Origin: Planctomycetia bacterium | Lineage (GTDB): Bacteria; Planctomycetota; Planctomycetia; Gemmatales; HRBIN36 | Length of the DNA stretch: 64,000 nucleotides | Direction: 5' to 3' | NCBI GenBank assembly: GCA_016795155.1 | Contig: JAEUIE010000053.1 | Location: 1 to 64,000, forward strand | In this document: positions 52,152 to 61,403 of the stretch, piece after piece | How the letters are laid out: each line of letters opens with the position of its first letter | Position numbering within the stretch: the first letter of the stretch is position 1 | Program-made: the position numbers and the translations under genes | The notes under the pieces: generated by a model | The model's database searches: none | What the model saw: only the letters and a program-made list of their open reading frames with translations | Told to the model about the DNA's origin: nothing

Positions 52152-53666
52152 TTAACTTTCACTGACACTCGCAAATAGTGCATCTACTGATTGCTGGGAT
52201 GTCCTTCTATCATCTTTTAATTTCATCAGTGCAGTCATGATTTCAGCACTGGACCATTTGCCGAGTGTACCCTGTTTGGCCTGCAATTGTCTGGCTTGCT
52301 GTAATTGCCTGTTCAGCGTCGAAGCAAATTCAAGGCGATTCCGGGAAGTTTGATTGTCACCGCTCGATAACATCATGGCGGATCCACCCCCACCAAGGTT
52401 CGCAGGCTGCTTCAGTTTCCGCTTGGAATAGCCTTCAAAAGCGCCAATATCTACACCTGCTCCACTGGGGCGACTTGCTCCGACAATATCGCTCGGCGGT
52501 GCAAAGCTCAAGATGCCACTGTCCTTTGCCACACTGGTTAGAGACAGCCGGTAATCGTTAATACCGACATTGAGGAACAATGCCCCGGGCGTCGAAAGGA
52601 ACGAGTGCGTATCCTGACCAGTATTGGATTGCCAGGCGCTTTGCGTAATCACCGTGCTTCCACCATTAATGGAAAACCGGTTCATCGTAACATTGTAATC
52701 GCTGGTGAAACCCAGCAGGCTGTCAGCGGAAATGGTAATCGATCCACGGAAACTGTGTGCACTATAGAAGATGTTGTTCCGCAGCGTGTTGCCGGTGCTT
52801 CCATTGGAAATGTTCATCGCCCAGCGGCCATCGGATGCCACCAGCACCGTATTGTTCACCACCAGGTTGTTGGTAGAGGGTGCTCCACCATCAATGCGAT
52901 ACAGCGAAATGCCGCTGGCATGCGTGTTGTAAATCAGGTTGTTACGAATGACAGAATTAACCAGGCCATCGCCATTGATGCCTGAACCTCCACCCACGCC
53001 ATTGTTGTAGATGACATTATTTTCAATCAGCGCATCCATGATCAGTCCATTGCCACCGCCGATGACTGCATCGCCATTGAGGTGTATTCCATTGGCATTG
53101 TTATTGAAGATGAGGTTGTTGCGAATGGTCGGCCGCACACTGCTGTTGCTGACATAAATTCCATGTTCAACGAGTGAACCACTGGTCTGGTTGTTTTCAA
53201 TCAGCAAGTCATCACTGTAGCCGGTGAGTATGCCCCAGGTATTGTTGTTATGTGCAACATTATTGCGGATAATGACATGATTGTTGAGAACGCTGCGGAT
53301 GCCCGTGCGCGGCTGATTGATAACCGTGAACCCTTCGATGGTGATGTAATCAGCGCCTTCCAGGTTGATACCATCGGGAGTCGTGGCATTGCGTGTTACG
53401 ACGCGAACTCCCGGCTCAGCACTGAAAGTGATCCGCTGGCTGGCGGTGCCATCACGAGTTAAGTGAAAACCGACATAATCACCAGCCCGCACAATGACGG
53501 TATCTCCCGCCTGTACCACATTGGCAGCATGCTGCAGTGTCAACCAGGGTGTTGAAGAACTGCCATTGTTCCCGTTATTTCCCGTGGGAGCAACGTAATA
53601 CACCGCTGGCATGTCGCGGGCTTCAAGCACTTCCAGGTTGAGTAAGGTTGTTCGGCGAGGCTTCAT
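52152..53666 (-). CDS. Surface beta-helix protein with planctomycete sorting motif
   Basis: A 504-residue protein starting with a basic segment and the motif L-E-V-L-E-A-R-D-M-P-A. This N-terminal L-E-x-L-E-x-R-x-x-P form is shared by many planctomycete cell-surface proteins. Residues 30-390 consist of a right-handed parallel beta-helix: successive rungs with I-R-N-N-x-I and V-x-x-N-x-V asparagine ladders, similar to pectate-lyase-like or DUF1565 proteins. An early G-N-N-G-N-N-G-S turn precedes it. The C-terminal 80 residues are Gln/Ser-rich and probably helical. Such folds bind or cut polysaccharides; the catalytic residues are not identifiable by eye. Confidence 0.88.
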   Translation of the reverse strand: MKPRRTTLLNLEVLEARDMPAVYYVAPTGNNGNNGSSSTPWLTLQHAANVVQAGDTVIVRAGDYVGFHLTRDGTASQRITFSAEPGVRVVTRNATTPDGINLEGADYITIEGFTVINQPRTGIRSVLNNHVIIRNNVAHNNNTWGILTGYSDDLLIENNQTSGSLVEHGIYVSNSSVRPTIRNNLIFNNNANGIHLNGDAVIGGGNGLIMDALIENNVIYNNGVGGGSGINGDGLVNSVIRNNLIYNTHASGISLYRIDGGAPSTNNLVVNNTVLVASDGRWAMNISNGSTGNTLRNNIFYSAHSFRGSITISADSLLGFTSDYNVTMNRFSINGGSTVITQSAWQSNTGQDTHSFLSTPGALFLNVGINDYRLSLTSVAKDSGILSFAPPSDIVGASRPSGAGVDIGAFEGYSKRKLKQPANLGGGGSAMMLSSGDNQTSRNRLEFASTLNRQLQQARQLQAKQGTLGKWSSAEIMTALMKLKDDRRTSQQSVDALFASVSES

Positions 53667-53812
53667 AGAACCATTCCTGAAAGAACATATTTCATCGACA
53701 CAAAATGATGTCGATGCAGAATAATCTGTTGAAAGTGTGGACAGTTGATTCAGAAACGAATCGCAGACGGGGCGATTACAGAATAGGCTGAAAACTAGGC
53801 TTAGTCAAATAA

Positions 53813-53857
53813 GTTTGTAGCCATCAATCTCCGAGTGATGACCCGGCGATGAGCGTC
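53813..53857. repeat. REP-like hairpin, copy 2
   Basis: TTTGTAG, an 8-bp stem CATCAATC / GAGTGATG with one mismatch, and CCCGGCGATGAGCGTC: the same element as at 51682. It lies in the 207-bp gap between the surface protein's start and the DEAD-box gene's end. No gene is visible in that gap. Confidence 0.75.
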
Positions 53858-53873
53858 TAGTGCAATGCTATAT

Positions 53874-55073
53874 TCACTGTGCCGCCCGGCGTTGTTCCCT
53901 CGGACGTACCGCTTCAAAGCCGGGTATGAAATCTTCCTCCACGAGCGTGTTCATCAGCATCTCAATGGAAGTAAGCTGCTTTCCTTCACCGGGCACAATA
54001 AAGGCGATGGCAACTCCATCTTTCCCCATACGGCCTGTTCGGCCAATGCGATGCACATAGCTCTCCGGGTCTTCCGGCAAATCATAGTTGATGATGTGCG
54101 AGATGCCTGTCACATCAATACCCCTGCTGACAACATCGGTTGCCACCAGCACACGGATTTCACCGGTCCGAAAGCGACCCATGATGTTCTTGCGAAGCCC
54201 CTGTGCTAAATCACCATGCAACACACCCAGCCGGTTCTTCAGGTTGCTCTTGGAAAGCATTCGAAAGAGCTTGTCCGCTCCCCGCTTGGTGGCAGTGAAG
54301 ATGATGCACTGCTTGGGTTGTTCACGCACCAGAACATGTTTTAGCAAAGTAAACTTGCGATCTTCATCGACGGTGAAGAATGTCTGCCTGATTTTATCAA
54401 CGGTCAATTTCTCAGCGCTGACATCCACGGTATGAGGCTGATCCATGTATCGCAGTGCCAGCCGCATGACACTGTCGGGCAGCGTGGCCGAAAGCAACAG
54501 TGTTTGGCGATCGCTGGGAGTATTGCGGAGAATGCGTTCGATATCAGGCCGGAAGCCGATGTCGAGCATGCGGTCTGCTTCATCCAGCACCACGAAACGA
54601 ATGTTACCAAGCTGCAGACTGCCTCGCCGCTGCAGATCGATAATGCGACCCGGCGTGCCAATCACCAGTTGTGCCCCTTCCTGCAGGCCGCGAATCTGGC
54701 GATCAAACCGTTCGCCTCCCATAATGGCAACGGTCGGTATGCCGAGTGGCTTACAGAACCTGACTGCTTCTTCCGCAATCTGTTGCGTCAGTTCGCGGGT
54801 GGGTGAAAGGATGATGACTTGCGGGCCGGGCAGCTTGGGATCCAGATTTTGAATGATGGGCAGCAGAAACGCACAGGTTTTGCCGGTGCCCGTCTGAGCT
54901 TTGCCAATGATGTCCTTGCCGGTGAGCGCAGCGGGGATGAACCGAGCCTGGATGGGGCTGGGCACTTTGTATCCCACATGCTCAATGACTTGTAACAATG
55001 CGGGACGAAGAGGTAAATCAGCAAACTGCTTGATCTCAACCGCAGGCGAAGAATTTTCAGACACTACGAACAT
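53874..55073 (-). CDS. DEAD-box RNA helicase (RhlE-like)
   Basis: A 399-residue ATP-dependent RNA helicase with all motifs in order: Q-motif P-S-P-I-Q, motif I A-Q-T-G-T-G-K-T (59-66), Ia P-T-R-E-L, Ib T-P-G-R, II D-E-A-D (164-167), III S-A-T, IV I-I-F-T-A-T, V A-T-D-V-V-S-R-G-I-D and VI H-R-I-G-R-T-G-R. The C-terminal tail is short, as in RhlE-type core helicases without extra RNA-binding domains. Roles in ribosome assembly, RNA turnover or cold adaptation are typical. It could work with the RRM protein at 5.7 kb in cold response, but no direct link is visible. Confidence 0.95.
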   Translation of the reverse strand: MFVVSENSSPAVEIKQFADLPLRPALLQVIEHVGYKVPSPIQARFIPAALTGKDIIGKAQTGTGKTCAFLLPIIQNLDPKLPGPQVIILSPTRELTQQIAEEAVRFCKPLGIPTVAIMGGERFDRQIRGLQEGAQLVIGTPGRIIDLQRRGSLQLGNIRFVVLDEADRMLDIGFRPDIERILRNTPSDRQTLLLSATLPDSVMRLALRYMDQPHTVDVSAEKLTVDKIRQTFFTVDEDRKFTLLKHVLVREQPKQCIIFTATKRGADKLFRMLSKSNLKNRLGVLHGDLAQGLRKNIMGRFRTGEIRVLVATDVVSRGIDVTGISHIINYDLPEDPESYVHRIGRTGRMGKDGVAIAFIVPGEGKQLTSIEMLMNTLVEEDFIPGFEAVRPREQRRAAQ

Positions 55074-55151
55074 AAAATGAACAACTCAATACGACAAAGT
55101 TCAAATGATTATTTCAGTATACAACGTAACCGCGTTTCCCCCAATGCCAGC

Positions 55152-55194
55152 TTGTACTCATCTCGCTCTGCGAGATGACACGGCGATGAGCGGC
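55152..55194. repeat. REP-like hairpin, copy 3
   Basis: TTGTAC, then TCATCTCGC pairing with GCGAGATGA around a TCT loop (55158-55178), then CACGGCGATGAGCGGC. Two stem positions differ from copy 1 and both are compensated on the other arm. Confidence 0.78.
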
Positions 55195-55210
55195 TATCAG
55201 AACAGAAACC

Positions 55211-55261
55211 AAAAAGGCACGCGAAAGCCGTGCCACTGCTTCACGTACTCGTTAAGCAGTG
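55211..55261 (-). terminator. Double-hairpin terminator of radical SAM gene
   Basis: Read on the minus strand after the stop at 55273 there are two stems: an 8-bp stem (55261-55254 with 55241-55234), then GGCACG/CGTGCC (55234-55229 with 55221-55216) followed directly by TTTTTGG. The second is a standard rho-independent terminator. Confidence 0.75.
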
Positions 55262-55272
55262 CTGTTCCCGAG

Positions 55273-56604
55273 CTACGTATACCGCACCCCCCGGTGCTTC
55301 GGCAAAAAGAACGCAGGCAGCTGCTTGTCAATCTGCAAATATCCCTGACTAGTCAGGGCCAGGGTGCCGTTGCGTTGCTGCAAGAAACCCTGCTGGCTGA
55401 GTTCTGTGATGGGTTCCTTGAAGCGATCCATGATGTTGACGCCAAATTTCTGTTCGAAGTATTGCCTCTCCACGTGGCCTGTCTTCAACTGCAGCACCAG
55501 TTCACGGATCAGCGCCTCATCGGGATTCAATTTGAACGCACGGGAGAAAGGCAACTTGCCTGATTCCAGTGCTGAAAGATAAGTATCCCAAGCATCCAGG
55601 TTCTGCACATGCAGGCCACCCAGATGCCCGAAGCTGGCGACACCGGTGCCTAAGAGATCTGCCCCATGCCAGAGTGCATCGCGATACACAAACGACACAC
55701 CCGCATTCCGCTTGACCATCGTGTAGGCCGACGATTGATCGTAGCCATGCTGTTTCAGTTCATCGACAGCATACTGCATCCAGGCTCGCTTGGTGGGCCA
55801 GTCGGCAAAGTCGGGCACGCCTTCCGCATCAGGCTTGTGCATCTCCTTGGAGAAAACAGTGTTATAGGGCAACTCCATCTGGTAGATCGTGACGCTTTCG
55901 GGCGACAGATCGATGACTTTGCTGATGCAGTCCTTCCAGTTGTCCCACGTTTCACCCACCATGCCTGCAATCAGATCGATGTTGATCTGGTTGAATCCCA
56001 GGTCTTTGCACCAGCCATAAGCTTTGTAGATTTCAGGCGAACGGTGAGCCCGCCCATTGATTTCGAGGATGCGATCCTGAAAGTTTTCAATACCCAAGCT
56101 CAGGCGGGTAACGCCGAGATGTCTGAGTGCTTCTAGCTTGGGCAGTTGCAACGTGCCCGGTTCGCATTCAAAGGTGACCTCTTCCGGCTTGCTCCAGTTC
56201 ATGCGGGATTTGATGCCTTCAAATAACTCGGTCAACTGCCGGGCACTCAAGTACGAAGGCGTGCCACCGCCAAAATATATGTAGTTCAGTGGACGTTGGC
56301 CGATATATTTCGTGGCTGCATAGAGTTCGAGTTCCTTCATTAAGCCGGTAACGTACGCTTCCACATCACGGGCATTCTTATCGGTATACACGCGGAAGTA
56401 GCAGAACTTACATCGCTTGCGGCAGAACGGAATGTGCAGGTACAAACCGAGCGGCGTTTCCGGTTTTGCTTCCTGAGCCAGCAATTGATGCACATCAGGC
56501 AGGTAATCGGGCTTCCAGTAAGAAAACGGCGGGTAGTTCGCAATGAAGTAATTGCCTAGCCCAGTCGATTCCTGATTGCCGGCTTCCACCGTTGGCAGGT
56601 TCAT
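55273..56604 (-). CDS. HemN/HemW-like radical SAM protein
   Basis: A 443-residue radical SAM protein of the coproporphyrinogen III oxidase-like family. The cluster Cys residues are 61, 65 and 68 in Y-L-H-I-P-F-C-x3-C-x2-C-Y-F, followed by Y-F-G-G-G-T-P-S and the HemN C-terminal domain (about 330-440). It lacks the long N-terminal extension of true oxygen-independent HemN. The C-Y-F rather than C-x-F-D ending separates it from classic HemW. It could be a heme chaperone, a coproporphyrin enzyme or another radical SAM methyl/dehydrogenase. The upstream PQQ gene on the same strand ends 12 bp before its start, so they are likely co-transcribed. Confidence 0.88.
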   Translation of the reverse strand: MNLPTVEAGNQESTGLGNYFIANYPPFSYWKPDYLPDVHQLLAQEAKPETPLGLYLHIPFCRKRCKFCYFRVYTDKNARDVEAYVTGLMKELELYAATKYIGQRPLNYIYFGGGTPSYLSARQLTELFEGIKSRMNWSKPEEVTFECEPGTLQLPKLEALRHLGVTRLSLGIENFQDRILEINGRAHRSPEIYKAYGWCKDLGFNQINIDLIAGMVGETWDNWKDCISKVIDLSPESVTIYQMELPYNTVFSKEMHKPDAEGVPDFADWPTKRAWMQYAVDELKQHGYDQSSAYTMVKRNAGVSFVYRDALWHGADLLGTGVASFGHLGGLHVQNLDAWDTYLSALESGKLPFSRAFKLNPDEALIRELVLQLKTGHVERQYFEQKFGVNIMDRFKEPITELSQQGFLQQRNGTLALTSQGYLQIDKQLPAFFLPKHRGVRYT

Positions 56605-56616
56605 AGTTCTCTCCTG

Positions 56617-57711
56617 TTACTTGCTGCCAAAACAATAGACGGCGCCATCATTGTTGCCGACGATGAGCTTGCCTTGTCCGTACGCACACGATGCGGTAAC
56701 CGATGCGCCGAGAGCATGCTGCCAGAGTTTATTGCCAGTCTTGAGATCAAGACAGTAAAGATTGCCATCGCCCGAGGGACAGTATATTCGCTGGCCTATG
56801 ATTATCGGAGAGCAATCAACCCGGCCACGCGTTTGAAATACCCAGGCACCTTTACCATCCTTCATATGAATGGCGTGAATCTTACGGTCACGTCCACCCA
56901 CCACCACCAAGCCTTCAGCTAGTGCCGCTGAGGAATAAAAGGAAGCAGTACGCGGTGGTTCATATTCCCAAACCACTTCTCCCTTTTTCCAGTCGATGCA
57001 CAGGAAGCTACGTTCCATGTTGCCTACATAAATATTCTGCCCTTCGATAGCTGCCGATGCACCCGATGGCCCACCCATCGGCACCTTGTGCACATTGGTG
57101 CCGTCACTGATTTTGACAACGTGCAATGCCCCATCGCAACCCGCAACAAAAGTCATGCCATCGACAATGCCCGGCGAACCATTGATCGGGCCATCGATCT
57201 TGTACTTCCATTTCATCTCGCCGGTTTTCAGGTCAAGGCAGTAGAGATGCTCATCGTTGGAGCCGATCAGCACTTTGCCATCGCCGGTGATGTTCGCGGA
57301 AGAAACTATTTCGCCTTGCGTGGTGAAAGTCCATTTCTTGTCACCAGTCTTGGCATCCAGGGCATGAACGATACCTTCCCCATCGCCAATAACAACGATG
57401 TCATTCATGACTGCTGCAGAGGCCTTGAGTGTTACCGCTTTGGTGAAATATTTCCACTTCGTGCTGCCATCTTTCATGGACAGCGCCAGCAGATGTCCAT
57501 CAATGGTGCCCAGGTAAGCAGTGTCACCAACGATGGCTGCGGTAGAATCCACTCCTTCGGGCACATTGATTTTCCAGAGCAGTTCTGGCTTTTCAGGCAA
57601 TGTACCCTTGGCGAGGTAACCTGTTTGGTTGATATCGCCACGGAAAAACGGCCAGTTCTCGGCAGCAGGCTCATTCCAGGGCATCAGCAGTAAAGCAATC
57701 ACAGTCAGCAT
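56617..57711 (-). CDS. Exported PQQ-like beta-propeller protein
   Basis: A 364-residue exported propeller. Start at ATG 57711, preceded by GGAG (57720-57723 on the plus numbering) and followed at once by a signal peptide (L-T-V-I-A-L-L-L-M-P-W). Earlier in-frame starts at 57738 and 57765 (TTG) are weaker. Seven to eight repeats with D-A-K-T-G-x-K-x-W or D-L-K-T-G-x-x-x-W form a complete propeller. It resembles PQQ-binding-like proteins of planctomycetes rather than a catalytic dehydrogenase. It shares a unit with the radical SAM gene and diverges from hisD. Confidence 0.9.
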   Translation of the reverse strand: MLTVIALLLMPWNEPAAENWPFFRGDINQTGYLAKGTLPEKPELLWKINVPEGVDSTAAIVGDTAYLGTIDGHLLALSMKDGSTKWKYFTKAVTLKASAAVMNDIVVIGDGEGIVHALDAKTGDKKWTFTTQGEIVSSANITGDGKVLIGSNDEHLYCLDLKTGEMKWKYKIDGPINGSPGIVDGMTFVAGCDGALHVVKISDGTNVHKVPMGGPSGASAAIEGQNIYVGNMERSFLCIDWKKGEVVWEYEPPRTASFYSSAALAEGLVVVGGRDRKIHAIHMKDGKGAWVFQTRGRVDCSPIIIGQRIYCPSGDGNLYCLDLKTGNKLWQHALGASVTASCAYGQGKLIVGNNDGAVYCFGSK

Positions 57712-57846
57712 CTTGATTACTCCGGTATCACTGTTCATTCTCTGAATTATCCACGTGGCTGGCAAATGATTACAGTTACTTAGGCAGCATCAACTGGCAT
57801 TCAGGCATCTATACCCATAATACTACCTGCATACCATGAATCTGAA

Positions 57847-59217
57847 ATGAGTATCATGCCCCTGGCGATTAGACAGATTGATTGTTCCCGCGACAATGCT
57901 GCTGTATTCCTGCAGTTGATTCGTGATCAGCTTTCCCCCGATGGGGAAATTGTTCCTGCGAGCGGGCAGGCACTGACGAAACAGGTCTTTGGTGAAGCTT
58001 TGTCCCCCAGCCGTAGTGTCGAACGGATCTGTCAGGCTATTCGACAACAGGGTTTTGCCTCGGCTCAACACTTCTCCAAGGCATTCGACCGATTTGATCT
58101 GACGGAATCCAATCTGAGCGTGGCAGCCAGTGAACTGGAAGCAGCTCATCGCAAGGCAAGTCCAGAGTTCCTGAAAGCGGTCAGGCAGATTCGGCAGAAT
58201 GTGCTCACCTTCCAACTGGGCATACTCAACCGCGATGCCCGCCTGGAACCCAAGCCGGGTACCGAAATCACCTTGCGATATAGGCCGTTGCGTCGCATTG
58301 GTGTCTGTGTGCCCGGTGGTGCTGCTGCCTACCCTTCCACCTTACTGATGAGTGTGATACCGGCCCAAGCCGCTGGAGTTACTGAGATCATCGTCGTCGC
58401 ACCACCCACCAGCTTTGGTGCAAACAATACCAACGTGCTGGCGGTGTGCCACGAACTTGGGGTGAAGGAAGTTTACCGTCTCGGTGGCGCCCAGGCGGTT
58501 GCTTCGATGGCATATGGCTTGGGACAACTCTTACCCGCTGTCGATATGATAGTTGGCCCAGGCAACCTCTTTGTCGCACTGGCTAAGAAGTATGTGTATG
58601 GCCACGTAGGCATTGACAGCATTGCCGGGCCGAGTGAAGTGGTGGTACTGGCCGATGATTCTGCTGATCCTTCTCTGGTAGCACTCGATCTGATTGCCCA
58701 AGCCGAGCATTCTCCCGGCGCCAGCCTGCTCATCACCTGGTCAAGTTCACTGGCTGACCAGGTGAAAACGAAACTGGAATATCATCTCAATTCATTGTCC
58801 CGCAGTGAATTGATCAATGAATCACTGGAACGGTTCGGCGCCATCATTGTTGCCCGTGATGAAGATGAAGCCATCACGCTGACCAATTCCATTGCACCAG
58901 AACATCTGCACATTCAGACCAGACAATGCGATGAACATGCAGATCGTATTACCAATGCGGGTGCCATTTTTCTGGGCCCGCACACTCCTGTAGCAGTGGG
59001 TGATTATGCTGCCGGGCCATCGCATGTACTACCCACCGGAGGTACCGCCCGTTTTGCTCACGGCCTCAACGCGAATGATTTCCTGAAACCGATGAGTATT
59101 GTCAAACTCGATCAAACCGGTTTGGATCAGATGGCAGACTCGATAGAAACCATAGCAGCCATCGAAGGTCTTACCGGTCATGCGAAAAGCGTGAGTGATC
59201 GACGGATCAGGAACTAA
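57847..59217 (+). CDS. hisD: Histidinol dehydrogenase
   Basis: A 456-residue enzyme that oxidises histidinol to histidine in two NAD-dependent steps. The family motifs are present: C-V-P-G-G-A-A-A-Y-P-S-T near residue 155, V-G-P-G-N, I-A-G-P-S-E-V, E-H-S-P-G-A with the zinc and catalytic Glu/His, and I-A-P-E-H-L-H-I. ATG 57847 is the start; an internal Met three codons later is possible. No other his gene lies nearby, so the pathway genes are scattered. Its end overlaps the convergent FGGY gene by 11 bp. Confidence 0.97.
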   Translation: MSIMPLAIRQIDCSRDNAAVFLQLIRDQLSPDGEIVPASGQALTKQVFGEALSPSRSVERICQAIRQQGFASAQHFSKAFDRFDLTESNLSVAASELEAAHRKASPEFLKAVRQIRQNVLTFQLGILNRDARLEPKPGTEITLRYRPLRRIGVCVPGGAAAYPSTLLMSVIPAQAAGVTEIIVVAPPTSFGANNTNVLAVCHELGVKEVYRLGGAQAVASMAYGLGQLLPAVDMIVGPGNLFVALAKKYVYGHVGIDSIAGPSEVVVLADDSADPSLVALDLIAQAEHSPGASLLITWSSSLADQVKTKLEYHLNSLSRSELINESLERFGAIIVARDEDEAITLTNSIAPEHLHIQTRQCDEHADRITNAGAIFLGPHTPVAVGDYAAGPSHVLPTGGTARFAHGLNANDFLKPMSIVKLDQTGLDQMADSIETIAAIEGLTGHAKSVSDRRIRN

Positions 59218-60496
59218 ACAATTTCGCAATACCGAGCAGCGATGCCTGCTCCAGTTCGATTACCTCAACCTGCTGATATTCAGGCAACAGTTTCCTCACT
59301 ACACTGGCCCCACCGCCACTGAGAAACACTCTTCTTGGTGGCTGTTGCCGTTCTAGATAACTCCACGCCTGCCGATGCCCGGCTTTCATCGCCTGCAATA
59401 CTGCCGCCAGCAGATCCATGCGATTCGTACTTAATGTCAATCCGTTCAGACAGGCTTTCTTTTCTTCGATCTCCATGCGGTCGCCGCCGAGAAACGATGG
59501 GTTCAGCGACACACTGGTATTTCGATGCAGTGCCTCATCCATCACCGAGCGATAGAAATCTGGTTCAGGAACATCGGCAAAACATAGCTGATGAATCCAG
59601 TCAAGTGCCACTCCACCAACGGGATTATGCGTCACATGAATGTAACTTTCCCCCACGCCCAGGTGTCTGGTCAATCGATGAGGCGAAGGCTGAGGCGTAT
59701 CGGTCAAGATGGCGAGCACCTGCGTCGTGCCCACGAGGTGAAGCAGATCACCCCGTTCCATGCCGCTGGCCAGGATAGCGCTGCTGGTGTCAGCCAACCC
59801 CAGCTTCACCGGAATGCCGGCAGGTAGCGACCATGCGACCGCCCATTCTTCGCGCAATCCACCCAGCGTGGTGTTACCAGGCAGAATGGCAGGAAGCCAG
59901 CCTGGCCTCACACCTAACTGCTCACCCCAGACAGGCGACCATGTGAGGTCGGTCCATTCACAGAGTCCCGTGAAGCAGGCGTTGCCGGGATCAAAGGCAG
60001 TATTACCTGTCAGCTTCAATCCCAGCCAACTGTTCAGATGCAGATAACGGCGAACCAGGCTGACCAGTTCCGGGTGAGCATCGGCCCAGTGTTTGAAAAA
60101 CACCGCACTGATCCCGCCAGGCAGCGGTCGATTGCCGGTATCCCGCAGAATCTCGGTGCCCCAGCGGCTATCCAGCATCTTGGCTGTAGCCCGCGCTCGC
60201 CGGTCAAGATGGGTGACAAACGGCAACACAGGTTGATCCCGCTGATCGAGCAACACCAGGCATGGGGTCAGACAGGAAATGCCAATTCCTTCCACCTGTT
60301 GTCCATTAACCGCATGATGCACTGCCTGGGAAATGGCTGTCCAAAGCTCATCAGGAAGAATGGCAGCGGTATCTGCATCGGGCTGATGCAGGGCATACTG
60401 AGACTTGGCAACCGGGCCAACGGGCTGTCCCGAAGCCTGATCCAGCACAGCAGCCTTCACCGAAGACGTTCCAATATCGATGGCGAGTACGTTCAT
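59207..60496 (-). CDS. FGGY-family carbohydrate kinase
   Basis: A 429-residue sugar kinase of the FGGY group (xylulokinase or related). The N-terminal phosphate loop A-I-D-I-G-T-S-S-V-K and the C-terminal ATP motif R-V-F-L-S-G-G-G-A-S-V-V are present, with G-T-T-Q-V in between. ATG 60496 is chosen over a longer start at 60553 because GGTGGAAG lies directly before it and the family motif begins at the second residue. It phosphorylates a sugar or polyol; the substrate cannot be fixed from sequence. The upstream YkgJ gene on the same strand is 95 bp away. Confidence 0.9.
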   Translation of the reverse strand: MNVLAIDIGTSSVKAAVLDQASGQPVGPVAKSQYALHQPDADTAAILPDELWTAISQAVHHAVNGQQVEGIGISCLTPCLVLLDQRDQPVLPFVTHLDRRARATAKMLDSRWGTEILRDTGNRPLPGGISAVFFKHWADAHPELVSLVRRYLHLNSWLGLKLTGNTAFDPGNACFTGLCEWTDLTWSPVWGEQLGVRPGWLPAILPGNTTLGGLREEWAVAWSLPAGIPVKLGLADTSSAILASGMERGDLLHLVGTTQVLAILTDTPQPSPHRLTRHLGVGESYIHVTHNPVGGVALDWIHQLCFADVPEPDFYRSVMDEALHRNTSVSLNPSFLGGDRMEIEEKKACLNGLTLSTNRMDLLAAVLQAMKAGHRQAWSYLERQQPPRRVFLSGGGASVVRKLLPEYQQVEVIELEQASLLGIAKLFSS

Positions 60497-60590
60497 GCTT
60501 CCACCATGCCCATGTCCGCTTTCGGGGTCAAGGTGAGTTCTGCCTGTAGTCACCTGATTGCTTTTGTGACAATCATGAAGATAAATAATT

Positions 60591-61346
60591 TTACTGACGT
60601 GTTTCTGAAGTGTGGTTCTTCAGCTGTTGAAGTACTTCCTGAAACCACTCCGGCCCAGGCCGTGTGGGCGATTGATCTGTATGTTTCTCCGAAAAGTCGA
60701 GTGCTGATATCAAAGGCAGCCAGGGTACCGGGCGGGAATGCGACAACTGTTTAACAACGGATGAAACATGTGCCGGGATCGTGATACAGTGCACCGTCTC
60801 GCGGGTAGGGTTGGCACAATGTTCAGGAGAAGAGACTACCAGATACTCGCGACAGGCTAACGGCCGATCCTGATGGATGGAACAGGATTCCTCCTCCAGA
60901 AACGGGCAGGGCACACCAGTATGGAAATACTTCAATCCTAACGCAATTGCCTCTTCCTTGTTGGTGGCACTCGGGGTCTCCACCTTCTCCAACACTCCCG
61001 CCTCGATTAACTTTTCTCTGCCATCTGAGAAGCGTTTTTTGATCTCAGTACGTCTCGGTTCTGGCATGGCCTCTACCAGGGCCTGTAGTTGATATGCCTC
61101 TGGTTCGGCAATCGGCACCAGTTGCCTGCAGCAGGCTCCACACCCTTTTTTGCAGGAGATCTTTTCTCCAGTTGCTTCTATCTGTTCGACCCCTTCCTGA
61201 ACAATCATGTTGGTTAACTGCTGAAACAGCGGCAACATGGAAACGCAACGCACCGGCTTGGTAGTCATAGTGACTTCAAGGTTGATCTTGGCGTTGCCCA
61301 GCCTGAGCACGCCTTTGCCGGTAACTGATTGCGGTTCGGAAGACAT
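60591..61346 (-). CDS. YkgJ-family cysteine cluster protein
   Basis: A 251-residue cytoplasmic protein. The metal-binding core begins C-K-K-G-C-G-A-C-C-R (Cys65, 69, 72, 73) and continues with C-P-F-L-x4-C-x-I-H-x-x-R-P-L-A-C-R-E-Y, the YkgJ (zinc/iron-chelating domain) pattern. The Cys spacing is complete, so a bound Zn or Fe-S is expected. Its biological role is unknown for the family. The C-terminal 60 residues are outside the domain and probably helical. Confidence 0.9.
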   Translation of the reverse strand: MSSEPQSVTGKGVLRLGNAKINLEVTMTTKPVRCVSMLPLFQQLTNMIVQEGVEQIEATGEKISCKKGCGACCRQLVPIAEPEAYQLQALVEAMPEPRRTEIKKRFSDGREKLIEAGVLEKVETPSATNKEEAIALGLKYFHTGVPCPFLEEESCSIHQDRPLACREYLVVSSPEHCANPTRETVHCITIPAHVSSVVKQLSHSRPVPWLPLISALDFSEKHTDQSPTRPGPEWFQEVLQQLKNHTSETRQ

Positions 61347-61403
61347 GATTCATCCACCCTGGTGAACCGTTTTACGATAACACGAATTGATTCTGGGGTC
61401 GAG

